From Apostichopus californicus (Eukaryota; Echinodermata; Holothuroidea; Aspidochirotida; Stichopodidae): 64,000 nucleotides of DNA. The DNA lies in contig JAIPMN010000449.1 of NCBI GenBank assembly GCA_020650975.1, forward strand, positions 1 through 64,000. Reading direction: 5' to 3'. Of this stretch, positions 12,917 to 23,219 are shown in pieces. Numbering within the stretch: the stretch's first letter is position 1; every line of letters starts with the position of its first letter. The translations under genes were made by a program, and so were the position numbers. A model generated the notes under the pieces. That model was not told the DNA's origin, did no database searches, and was given only the letters and a program-made list of their open reading frames with translations.

Positions 12917-14589
12917 CTAGGTGTGAGTAAGCAGCGGGAAGCAGCGTAAAGAGAGGTAGAGAGATGAAAAGAGAATGAAAGATAAAGCCACCAATACCAG
13001 CAGCAAAAATAAAGGTAAACCATACTATAGTAAAACAGAATATATGAAAGATAAAGCCACCATACCAGCAGCAAAAATAAAGGTAGACCATTCTACTGTC
13101 ATAACTACAAAATACATAGCACTCTTGTATATCTTACTGTTAGTCCTAATTCAAGAATTCATCATACTTCATACATTATTTCTCTATTAACTCCCCCCCC
13201 CCCCCCTCTCACCTTCTTGCAAAAATTGATGTAAATAGTAATGCCATATTTAGTTGTTTCCTTGGATAAGCAAGTCCCACACTCTTGAAGGAAGGGGAAC
13301 AGTGCCAAGAGAAGGGGTGGCATGAGGCTAAATGGTTCCAAAAGTTTTCAAACCTTTGCAAATTTCTTGAAAAATAAACATCAGAAAATCCAATTTATTA
13401 ATATAGCTTCTTAATGATGCAGGAAGCCTCAGTGATAACGATTAATGGGGATAAAAATTCCGACAAAGTTGTGATCAATTTGGAAGTTTTCGTTCTGTTC
13501 TAAAAAAATCCTTTATCATCACTATTGAGTGTTAGTTAGGAGGGGTGAACATGATGTGATAAGCTAATGGAGGTTAACAGTTCACCAGGTTTAATAGAAC
13601 CAAACTTGATCCAGTGACACAGGAGTACAAGATTTCAACTTAGAATCGTAGGGCTTAGCAACCTCAAAAACAACAAGAAGTGTAATATTTCCTATGGGAA
13701 GGGGACAAATATCACTAGGGAAGGGGGGAAAAATCACTATGGAAGGGGGCCAATATCACTATCCATTTACATAATTTGTATTTCCTCTTTTAAACACCTT
13801 GTACAGATCTCTTTGCCTTTCAAATATATATTTAATTTATAAGACATTCTTTTTCTTTCTTTGTCTGTATATTTTCTTATTTAAATTAAAACTGAATGAA
13901 AGAAAATTATTTAAATTTAAAGCTAATTGCATCATGAACAACTTTGACAACTCTTAAGGGCATTTACAAGCATGTTTAGTAGACCTCTGCAGATTGTTTG
14001 ATTGGTAGCAAGTATACCATAAATAGTAGCAAGGACAAGAGGTGAGTACAAATGAACCATTCATGTAAACATGTAAATGTTTGCAACCCACCATTTGACC
14101 CTTTCCTTACTGCTAAACCATAAAGCTCAAAGGCTATGTGATTCCTTGCCATGTTATTTGCTCAACTAACTTAACTATTTAACTGATGATGTAGAGCAAG
14201 TCAGTTACATTTGTCCAAGAATTAAGTGAGAACCAGAGATTTCCAGCCCTTATTTACAGAACTCACTTGTGGGCATTTATTATTTTTCTTAATTAGTTCA
14301 CTGGTAAGGATTTTACAATACACAAATTTTATGCCAAAATGTTTCAATATCCAGAAAAGAACAGTCTTCCTATGTGAAATATAGATGTTCTACGTATGAG
14401 CAAATGGACATTTCGTTTACTTACAAATCAGCTCTGCCACCGACCACCCCATTTCAATGTTTATTCACTGTGCAATATTTTCACAACTTACCAACAAAGG
14501 CTTCTAGTATTACAGAGAATCAGGCCAATTCTGAGTTAACCTGTTGACCGCTTATGCTAAGGTTGTGAAATCTGACAAACACATCTGAA

Positions 14590-15115
14590 GCAGATTTCAT
14601 TTCCTGACTGACTGACTTATTGTATGTTGAGCCCCTTTACTTATTGTATGTTGAGCCCCTTTACTTATTGTATGTTGAGCCCCTTTCACAATACTTAACT
14701 GAAGTTGCAGAAACTATGTTCACCAAAGGAAAATTATAGCAGCTGAGAACTCACACAGGGGTACCATTATACCAGTATGAAGTTCATTCCTGATTAGCTT
14801 TTGGAGTTTTATATACATACCACATATGAAGATATCCAGATTTTACTTTTGGAGTTACAAGAGTTGTAGACATTTACATATATTGACCCCAAATGACCTT
14901 TGACCAGATGAGATTCATCAAAAGCTAAAATTCTTAAGTTAGCTTCCTTACATGGTTTTCAGATTTTGCCACTTGTTGAACTCAAATGACCTTTGACCTC
15001 ACCCAATAACCAAAGCAGCCAAGAACTTACTAAGGGGAATTTACATACTAAGCTGAGCTTCATGCAATCTATGTTTAGTGATTTATCATGTTGACAAGTC
15101 ACATACACACATTAG
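14590..15115. repeat. Dispersed repeat family, copy 1 (TGACCTTTGACC-bearing)
   Basis: The block shares an ordered set of phrases with 40890-41395. They include GCAGATTTCATTTCCT, ACTATGTTCACCAAA, TTTTGGAGTT, TTGACCCCAAATGACC, ACATGGTTTT and a final CACATACACAC. Copies differ by many substitutions and small gaps, so the family is old. It contains TGACCTTTGACC at 14894-14905 and 14987-14998. I cannot assign a transposon class: no inverted or long terminal repeats are visible. Confidence 0.7.
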
Positions 15116-15486
15116 GAATACTAAAAGGGACAGTATTGTTACTTTCAAAACTGTTAGCTGTAATAAATGTTTAATTTGCATGATACCAACAGTACTAATC
15201 AGCAATTCTTGAACTTGTAGGTGGCGCATTAGGAATGACAATGTGGCTTGTGACAGCTGAATGATTTATATGATAAAAGAGTACACAGGTTTACGATATT
15301 GTGTAAACTCTGCGGTTATTCAAGGTAGCAGCATACAAATACTCCCTTTGATTTTACCATATGAACAAGATTTGAATGGTATGTGTTTATATCTGATCAT
15401 TTGCTTGATTATATTATATTTTATTTTATTTTGTCTTTATTTTATTGGTGATATGATAGGAGGAGAGGTATGGCAGAAGCTATAGC

Positions 15487-15585
15487 AGTACGTCCGGCCA
15501 CCAGACAAAAGACGAAGCAGTAGAAGGGTAAGTGATCATAGGCCACCAGACAAAAGATGAAGCAGTAGAAGGGTAAGTGAACATA
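15487..15585. repeat. Short tandem duplication, two units of about 50 bp
   Basis: GGCCACCAGACAAAAGA, GAAGCAGTAGAAGGG and TAAGTGA occur twice in order with few differences. It lies in the intron between EGFR exons H and I. Confidence 0.85.
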
Positions 15586-16302
15586 ATAAATACAGTTATA
15601 AAGCAATAAGATCCAAAGAAATAAGCAAAATACATGTCAGAAAAAACAAATAATGAATAACGAAAAAATAAATAAACAAAAGCAAAGTAAAACAATAACT
15701 ATTCATGGCTACAACTGTAATTTCATATAATGATAATGAAAGCTGGAGCAGCATAAACTCTCCAAATAAATTTATCAGTCCTGAATTGCTTATAATTAGC
15801 CAATGGATGGGGAAACTTTCTGCAATTGGTCATGTGTAATTTTGGGTAATAAATCACTATCCACAATTTCATTATTTGCATTTCTGTGATTGGGTTAAAT
15901 TCAGGTAAAAACAAATGGCCTGCTGGCAATGTCCAGGAAACTAGAACAAAATGGTTATAACTGAAATGTGATTATGCAAATACTTGATTATCCGCTGTGC
16001 CAAGGTCAAGGTTTGCAGATTGACCTTCAGAACCAACCTCTTTATATATGAATGACTCCAAAACCAAACATTTGGCATGATTAGAATATCAACAGGTAAG
16101 AATCTTGGAATTTACCAGTTTATGTACTGAATAAACTCATGCAATGGAATTTAGCAATGCAGATCAGATTCCAAATGTAATGATCCCCGACTTAGACTTG
16201 GGAGCAGAAAGATGAAGAGACAGACGACTGGCAAAAATAACAATATTATCAAATCATCAAAGTGTGTTGCTGCAGAAAACAGCGATAGAAAATGAAACTT
16301 AC

Positions 16303-16467
16303 TTGTAAAGATTTCTACCATCAATTTTTTCCAGATTACGGAAAAACGAAACATTTTCAAGATCCTGGTTAGTTGCTTGGATGGAGAGGAAACCGGTGAT
16401 TTCACGAACAGTAGAAAATTCCCTTAAGTTCTCTATAGTAATTCCAATATCACCATTAAACAGATCT
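16303..16467 (-). CDS. EGFR: EGFR-family receptor, exon H: centre of domain III
   Basis: The 165-nt exon is phase 2 on both sides, with catacag acceptor and gtaagt donor. It encodes GDLFNGD, STVREITGFLSIQA, and FFRNLEKIDGR, ending NLYK/N. Human EGFR has GDSFTHT, KTVKEITGFLLIQA and AFENLEIIRGR. Its length equals the sum of human exons 10 and 11 (74+91 as I recall), so one more vertebrate intron position is missing. The last codon, begun here as AA, is completed by either of the two alternative downstream exons. Both give AAT (Asn). Confidence 0.95.
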
Positions 16468-16976
16468 CTGTATGATCAAAATAAAATGGTATTAATAGAA
16501 ATTTAGTCCAACGTTTACTAAAATTCTCTTTGGAAGCCTCACATTAACGCACCTCGCTCATTGCTGTGAGATTGTTGCTACACTGTGTAATGAGTATAGC
16601 TACAGCTCGATAATGAGTCACACTTTAGCACACACACTACCAGGTCTTCCCAAATCTCTACACAGTTACATGAATATATGTGTTAGGGTTCACTTCTTGA
16701 AGTACTCAGCACTGATCTGATTAAACCACAGCAGAGAACTTGCACATTCCTATTGTTCATCGCACTATTGTGCAACCATGCAGTGTTGAAAGCTACAATC
16801 CCAATATTACGTATATCTAGATAAAGGAAGGAGGACTTTTGGGGTAGTCTAAGGATTTCCAAAAATACTTTGCAAATGTGATCTTTCAATCTGTCAAATG
16901 TCCAAGTTTGTTCTATTTAAGTTGACCAAGATAGGCTCCCCATACCAGTTCCACCAATCCTTATCTGTATAATAAA

Positions 16977-17375
16977 CAGTGGCGTAGGAAGGTACTTTTG
17001 AGTGGGGGGCTGAAGACTGATGGCCGGCCTGGGGGAGGGGTCTAAGGGAGGGGGTGTCCCCCCCACTTTGGAAAGTTTTTGCATTTCCAGGTGGCCTCAG
17101 ATGCAATTTGGTGCAATATAGCACACTTCAACACCCACTCCATTTTGTAAATAATTTTGCATTTTCACCTGGCCTTAGATGCAATTTGGTGCTCCAAATG
17201 AGATTTTTTTCTGCCAAAATGTTCTGAGTAAAATGACGAATGTTGTTATCATTTATTGAGAAATGAAAAAGGGGTTTTCTGACTTGCGAAGCGGGGGGGC
17301 GGAATGATACTTCCGCCCCCCATATTTTTCACTGGGGGGGCTGGCGCCCCCAGCCCCCCTGTTCCTACGCCCTTG
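16977..17375. mobile_element. hAT-type MITE with perfect 8-bp target duplication
   Basis: The 399-bp element starts CAGTGGCGTAGGAA and ends with the reverse complement of CAAGGGCGTAGGAA. It is flanked on both sides by ATAATAAA (16969-16976 and 17376-17383), an 8-bp target duplication typical of hAT. Subterminal G/C runs (CCGCCCCCC, GGCGCCCCC) can fold back. There is no transposase frame, so it was mobilised in trans. A related copy in opposite orientation begins at 63779. The intact target duplication suggests a fairly recent insertion into the intron between EGFR exons G and H. Confidence 0.88.
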
Positions 17376-17839
17376 ATAATAAATATAACTACTATCAACT
17401 TCCCCTTCCAAGTCTTTTCCTGTTACAAGCTATCAATACCTTGTGGTCATCATATCATGCTTAAAATGTCCCCAAACAGATGGTCTTGTTTCTATACATA
17501 TATACATGTAACTCTTAGTCAGAATCAAACAATGTTTTGTGCCCTATCATATTTTCTGATCTCAGTTTCCCACCAAATATCCGTTTTCAACCGCCACCAT
17601 TGATTCTCTGAGACGAATTACACTCAGGACACCTACCCATTATGTAGTTGTTCATAATCACTCTGAACAACCAGGTACAATTCTTCACAATACTTTTCAA
17701 TCTACATGTCAATCTAAAGCAGTCTATGTCATAATGACCATATGACTTCTCAGAATGTGCATGCTTCAAACGATACCATTTAATCCTGAAATGCCACAAG
17801 TTAATGTTATCAACAACGATAGTTTCCTATATTTTATGC

Positions 17840-18372
17840 CGCCACCACTAACACTATCACTACCATCACCACTACCATCGCCATCATCACCATCATCACC
17901 ACCACTACCATCACCACCACCATCATCCCCACCACCATCACCCCATCATCACCATAATCACCACTACCATCATCACCACCATCATCACCACCACAATCAC
18001 CACCACACCACCCCCATCATCACCACCATCATCACCACCATCCACTACTGTCATCACCACCATCACCATAATCACCACCACCATCATCACCATCTTAACC
18101 ACCACCATCACCACCATCATCACCATCATCACCTCATCACCATCATCACCACCCCCATCATCACCACCACCATCACCACCACCATCACTACCACCACCAT
18201 CATCATCACCACCACCACCACCATCACCACCACCATCATCACCACCACCACCACCATCACCACCATCATCATCACCACCACATTATCACCACCACCATCA
18301 TCATGATCACCACCACCATCATCATGATCACCACCACCACATCATCTCCACCACCAACATCATCATTACCAC
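17840..18372. repeat. CAY-triplet microsatellite (CAC/CAT)
   Basis: About 530 bp of CAC, CAT and related triplets. It is open in several frames (His/Thr/Pro-rich or Met/Val-rich), which is a low-complexity artefact. It lies in the intron between exons G and H and ends about 20-30 bp from the donor of exon G, so the transcript has a long GGTGAT-rich run just after the 5' splice site. Confidence 0.95.
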
Positions 18373-18389
18373 CATCATTTTGTACTTAC

Positions 18390-18507
18390 CCATTAAAAGA
18401 TATTGTACCAATGATAATGCTTCCAGCAATCTTGGTGCAGTTAGAGAGGCTATTGTTAAAGAATGCTGCTTCAAAGAGCAGTTCTTTACCCTCTGGAATT
18501 GTACAAA
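18390..18507 (-). CDS. EGFR: EGFR-family receptor, exon G: start of domain III
   Basis: The 118-nt exon enters in phase 1 and leaves in phase 2 (ttttatttcag acceptor, gtaagt donor). It reads VCTIPEGKE, then AAFFNNSLSNCTKIAGSI and TISFNG. Human domain III begins with VCNGIG, then IKHFKNCTSISGDL and VAFRGD. The NCT sequon and the I-G--I pattern are kept. A (CAY)n triplet array of about 500 bp stops about 20-30 bp from its donor on the intron side. Confidence 0.93.
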
Positions 18508-19329
18508 CTGAAATAAAAGAGAGAAGTTTTTCTATCAATTATGAAAGTATCATAGCAAGCCTGAATAGAAACTCAAAGTGATATCAACCTCTCTAATGAG
18601 CATTGCAACAAGTCAATCATCCTATTACTTTGATACTCTCATCTGAATAATACTTCTTCAGGTTTGGTCAATTGCAGGAAATTATCAACTAAACACAGTA
18701 GTTATTTGAAGAGAAAACAACATTCTAACTTAGCATAATAATACCAAAGCCACCAGGATAAAGCTCTTACCTAGTTTGCAGCTAATTTATTAAAAGATCC
18801 CACAAGTCATCTGATATATATTCCATATTGAACAAAAAATAGGAATATGTTTCACAACACTGGTATAAATTGCAAATCCCCTACAGCCTAGTCGTCCCTA
18901 GAATGTTCAACATACTTTCAGTGAAACATTGGCTTAATTATCTCTGTTGGTATCAATTCCGTGGAATTAATAGATGGTGTGTGGAGTATCAGCTACTTAC
19001 ACAAATTGCTTTACCCTAGCTTATGGTCATTAAGCAACCAACAGACATTAGAAATTTAAATGCCAATGCAATGATCAAAGACTTTATGTCATTTGGTAAC
19101 TTTTCTTCAATCTTTCAGTGGCATTATATAGGTTACAAACTGCTACAATGTATTACAAATTTCCAATTCCATAGACTGATGATTCCTAAAGATTGTCACA
19201 CCCTATTCAAACCCAGCCTCCTTTTGAGTACCTGTGAATACATAATTCAAACAGTAGTTGTAATAAAGGAGTGGAGGATTGGTGAAAACATACATTTCAA
19301 GCAAATGCATGAAGCAAACGATACACACA
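18508..19329. other. Intron between EGFR exons F and G, unique part
   Basis: AT-rich sequence without a recognisable gene or element. The rest of this 2.5-kb intron is the 53-bp minisatellite. Confidence 0.5.
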
Positions 19330-21028
19330 TGCAATTGTTCAGAGACCTTAGTTTGTTATTGTGCTTGTACTGAGCTACATGCAGTTGTTCTTCGGAGACC
19401 TCAATTTGTTATTGTGCTTGTTCTGAGCTACATACAGTTGTTCGTTGGAGATATTAGTTTGTTATTGTTCTTGTTCTGAGCTACTTGCAGTTGTTCGTTG
19501 GAGATCTTAGTTTGTTATTGTTCTTGTTCTGAGCTACTTGCAGTTGTTCTTCGGAGATATTAGTTTGTTATTGTTCTTGTTCTGAGCTACTTGCAGTTGT
19601 TCGTTGGAGATCTTAGTTTGTTATTGTTCTTGTTCTGAGCTACTTGCAGTTGTTCGTTGGAGATCTTAGTTTGTTATTGTTCTTGTTCTGAGCTACTTGC
19701 AGTTGTTCTTCGGAGATCTTAGTTTGTTATTGTTCTTGTTCTGAGCTACTTGCAGTTGTTCTTCGGAGATCTTAGTTTGTTATTGTTCTTGTTCTGAGCT
19801 ACATGCAGTTGTTCGTTGGAGATCTTAGTTTGTTATTGTTCTTGTTCTGAGCTACTTGCAGTTGTTCGTTGGAGATCTTAGTTTGTTATTGTTCTTGTTC
19901 TGAGCTACATGCAGTTGTTCGTTGGAGATCTTAGTTTGTTATTGTTCTTGTTCTGAGCTACATGCAGTTGTTCGTTGGAGATCTTAGTTTGTTATTGTTC
20001 TTGTTCTGAGCTACATACAGTTGTTCGTTGGAGATCTTAGTTTGTTATTGTTCTTGTTCTGAGCTACATGCAGTTGTTCGTTGGAGATCTTAGTTTGTTA
20101 TTGTGCTTGTTCTGAGCTACATGCAGTTGTTCGTTGGAGATCTTAGTTTGTTATTGTTCTTGTTCTGAGCTACTTGCAGTTGTTCGTTGGAGATCTTAGT
20201 TTGTTATTGTTCTTGTTCTGAGCTACTTGCAGTTGTTCGTTGGAGATCTTAGTTTGTTATTGTTCTTGTTATGAGCTACTTGCAGTTGTTCATTGGAGAT
20301 CTTAGTTTGTTATTGTTCTTGTTCTGAGCTACTTGCAGTTGTTCGTTGGAGATCTTAGTTTGTTATTGTGCTTGTTCTGAGCTACATACAGTTGTTCTGT
20401 GGAGATATTAGTTTGTTATTGTTCTGAGCTACTTGCAGTTGTTCGTTGGAGATCTTAGTTTGTTATTGTTCTTGTTCTGAGCTACTTGCAGTTGTTCTTC
20501 AGAGACCTTAGTTTGTTATTGTTCTTGTTCTGAGCTACATACAGNNNNNNNNNNTTGGAGATCTTAGTTTGTTATTGTTCTTGTTCTGAGCTACTTGCAG
20601 TTGTTCGTTGGAGATCTTAGTTTGTTATTGTTCTTGTTCTGAGCTACATACAGTTGTTCGTTGGAGATCTTAGTTTGTTATTGTTCTTGTTCTGAGCTAC
20701 TTGCAGTTGTTCGTTGGAGATCTTAGTTTGTTATTGTTCTTGTTCTGAGCTACATACAGTTGTTCGTTGGAGATCTTAGTTTGTTATTGTTCTTGTTCTG
20801 AGCTACATGCAGTTGTTCGTTGGAGACCTTAGTTTGTTATTGTGCTTGTTCTGAGCTATATGCAGTTGTTCGTTGGAGATCTTAGTTTGTTATTGTGCTT
20901 GTTCTGAGCTACATGCAGTTGTTTTTTGGAGACCTCAGTTTGTTATTGAGTTTGTTATTGCTTGTTCTGAGCTACACGTTGGTGATCGTTGGAGACTAAT
21001 TAGTAGTTTGTTATTGTGCTTGTTCTGA
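19330..21028. repeat. 53-bp minisatellite, about 32 units, with a sequence gap
   Basis: The unit contains CTTAGTTTGTTATTGTTC, TTGTTCTGAGCTAC and GCAGTTGTTCGTTGGAGAT. Units are highly alike, with recurring variants (CTTGCAG, CATGCAG, CATACAG; TTCG, TTCTTCG). A 10-N gap sits at 20545-20554, so the true unit number is unknown. The array ends about 26 bp before the donor of EGFR exon F. Confidence 0.97.
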
Positions 21029-21054
21029 ATAAAGAAGCTGTGTTTTAGCAATAC

Positions 21055-21162
21055 CTTTCTCAGCAATGCAAGGACCGTTGCATTCTTCGCATTTCTTGTT
21101 GAGCTCTGTTTTACCCGCTGGACAGTGCTTGACACAATTGTCACCATTTTCAATGACATTAG
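21055..21162 (-). CDS. EGFR: EGFR-family receptor, exon F: end of domain II
   Basis: The 108-nt exon is phase 1 on both sides, with acceptor ctgtttacag and donor gtattg. It encodes NCVKHCP, KKCEECNGPC and IAEK, matching SCVRACG, KKCEGPC and a VCNGIG-like start of the next exon in human EGFR. The human exon 8 is 117 nt, also a multiple of three. The donor is weak (gtattg), and a 53-bp minisatellite of about 32 units begins only some 26 bp downstream of it in the transcript. Confidence 0.93.
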
Positions 21163-21735
21163 CTGTAAACAGAATGAAACATGAAAAATAAATTACTATT
21201 AACCTTGCAATCAACTAAGTATGAACCAATCTGCATCTCTCTACTTTACCAAACTGTGAGATGAGGCCTATAGCCTAATGATTCCACACAAATTCATACA
21301 AACAGCCAGACTGGGATAATACCCACAAATCTTGTAATAGTTATTGGTTTTAAAGCTGTATTTTGAGTTAAAAGAGAGGAAAATAAAAAAGATACTTTCT
21401 TTAAGTAATTCAGGTGCCAAGATAATGAATGGAATAATGTTCGAACATAAAACCTCACTGTCATGTTAATGAATCATTCTATTCATTATATAATATACAA
21501 TTTGTGTTCCAGTCTCCTAGCAACAAAGCAATTAAGTTATGAGGTCAAATGTAGAATAAAATTTTGCTATTAACACACAGAACAATGCTCTTGGCAATTA
21601 TGTTATTACTTATATTATACATTCTTATAAAGAAGTCTTATAGAAAAGGATGGAATCATGAATGATATCATTTATGAATATTCATTTAATGAAATCCTGG
21701 TTAGTTTTGTATTCTTAACCTGTTACTAAGGTTAC

Positions 21736-21877
21736 CTGGACACTGATCCACACAGCGGAAACCATACGAAAACTTGAAGTTTTCATTCTTCTCCTCCTGA
21801 AAAGTGGTTGGGTTGTAAATGTAACGAGGGGGGCACTGAGACACGCATTCCTCATCATTGGTGAAATCCCGACAGGC
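21736..21877 (-). CDS. EGFR: EGFR-family receptor, exon E: domain II with dimerisation arm
   Basis: The 142-nt exon equals human exon 7 in length, phase 0 in and phase 1 out, with a ccctacag acceptor and gtaacc donor. It encodes ACRDF, CVSQCPP, YIYNPTTFQ, FSYGFRC and QCPG. In the human protein the segment LYNPTTYQ to YSFGATC forms the arm that contacts the partner receptor in the active dimer. The YNPTT core is kept here, with Phe for the Tyr that follows it. This supports a receptor that dimerises in the usual back-to-back way. The 4.2-kb intron before it carries a hAT-type element, a long minisatellite and a telomere-like repeat. Confidence 0.96.
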
Positions 21878-22028
21878 CTGTAGGGCAGAATAGTTAAAAT
21901 GTACCAACAATCAGCAGACGCTGCAACAACCTACCAGTGTATCCATCTAGTAGGTATGAATTATTATATGTTGATAAAAGAGCTCACAGCTGAATGGGAC
22001 ACTGATAATAAGATCTGAGTACCACACC
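21878..22028. other. Start of the EGFR D-E intron beside exon E
   Basis: Unique AT-rich sequence leading into a first diverged unit of the 50-bp minisatellite (about 21995-22028), which is then interrupted by the hAT-type element. Confidence 0.6.
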
Positions 22029-23219
22029 CAGGGACGTCGCTAGAGGGGGGGGGGGGTGTGGGGGCGTCTCACCCCCCCCAATCTTGGTAAAACTGACAAT
22101 AGTTGGAAAATTTGAGTGCGACAGTCGGAATTTCCGAGTGTCGCACTCTAATTTACCTAGGCCTTTTAATATATTCTTGTGATTGTGAATGACCTAAAAT
22201 TTCGGTTAAAATTGACCTTTAATCAGTCATATTTACCACATTTTCCTTGCCACTATGAGAAATTGTATCTCGCGATCCACGGTACAAAACTTCGTATGAT
22301 TTTGAATACTCTAAAAAAAAATGCCTAATAGAACAACTGTACAACGTTCGCCAGCTTCAATTTGGTTTATTTATGTACTAATTTTGCTATTGGGTGGGAC
22401 GATCCTGTTCGCTAGCTTCAAGTAAGTTCAGGATATATATTGTCTCTATGGAATACAATAAAACACTCAATGCTAATCTACGGAAGCCCAAAAGTGCCAT
22501 AAAAACATAAGAAAAACTTTGCCCCATAAGTTGACAAATTTTTCAGTAAACTGTTTAGATAACAAGATAAAATCTTATCAAAAATCAGAAAAATGTCGGA
22601 TTGCTCAGTTGCTTTAACTGAGCAATTGAACAATTTTCTGCAAAATGTTTAGTTGACAACTTATCATATCTCGTCAATTCAACATTTTTCTGCAAAATGT
22701 TCAATTGTTCACTTCATTCCAAATGCTCAGTTGGAGTGAAGTGAACAATTGAAAACATTTTCATGTGAGTGATAAATAGCCCCGCCCCTCCCCCCCCCCC
22801 AAAGAAAATAATGTTAAGCGCGCTAGGAAAAAGCACTATATTTTTTGGCAATTCACTATGTCCTTGAATATAATTTGTTGAAAAAAAAAAAGGTTTCCCC
22901 TTTGTTACAATAACATAGCTTTTGTAGTAGGTAGTCTATGTAGCCTTCACGCAGATAACTCATACTCAGTTGCTTACTTGCTTAACCAGAGTGATTAATA
23001 AGTTTGTGAAGTAAGAGCCAGTGGTACAAATGTATCGAAATAAGTTGAAAGTGCAGTCGCGAAAGATGGTGTGTCTGACTGACACTTACTATCGTTGACG
23101 AGTAGCGCGCGGTGGGGGGGGGGTACAAGGCAGCAGTCGGAATTTTCTGGCTCGAAAACCCATCCAGTTGGAATTTCAGCCACAACACCCCCAATCATCA
23201 CTCCTTAGCTACGTCCCTG
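22029..23219. mobile_element. hAT-type non-autonomous transposon, 1.2 kb
   Basis: The termini CAGGGACGTCGCTAG (left) and the reverse complement of CAGGGACGTAGCTAA (right) are inverted repeats. The flanks are perfect 8-bp direct repeats ACCACACC (22021-22028 and 23220-23227). This is the hAT signature. G- and C-runs lie just inside both ends. The 1191-bp interior has no transposase frame. It inserted into the left edge of a 50-bp minisatellite, because array-like sequence lies on both sides. Confidence 0.88.

Larger units (their letters stand above)
12917..16302 (-). other. Intron between EGFR exons H and I
   Basis: The 3.4-kb intron has no further copy of the alternative exon. It includes a duplicated block of about 50 bp upstream of the exon I acceptor (12973-13027 and 13045-13098), a C-run (13192-13206), a 24-bp triple repeat (about 14614-14691), part of a dispersed repeat with nuclear-receptor-like motifs (14590-15115), and a 48-55-bp tandem pair (15487-15585). 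Confidence 0.6.

Noticed and set aside
12917-16302. Possible third copy of the alternative exon
   Set aside because: Read on the minus strand for the KL-EI--GDV and LC-V motifs and none was found here. The region 1-11814 was negative too.
17755-18306. Open frame rich in His, Thr and Pro
   Set aside because: It is the translation of a CAY microsatellite in an EGFR intron. Other frames are open too.
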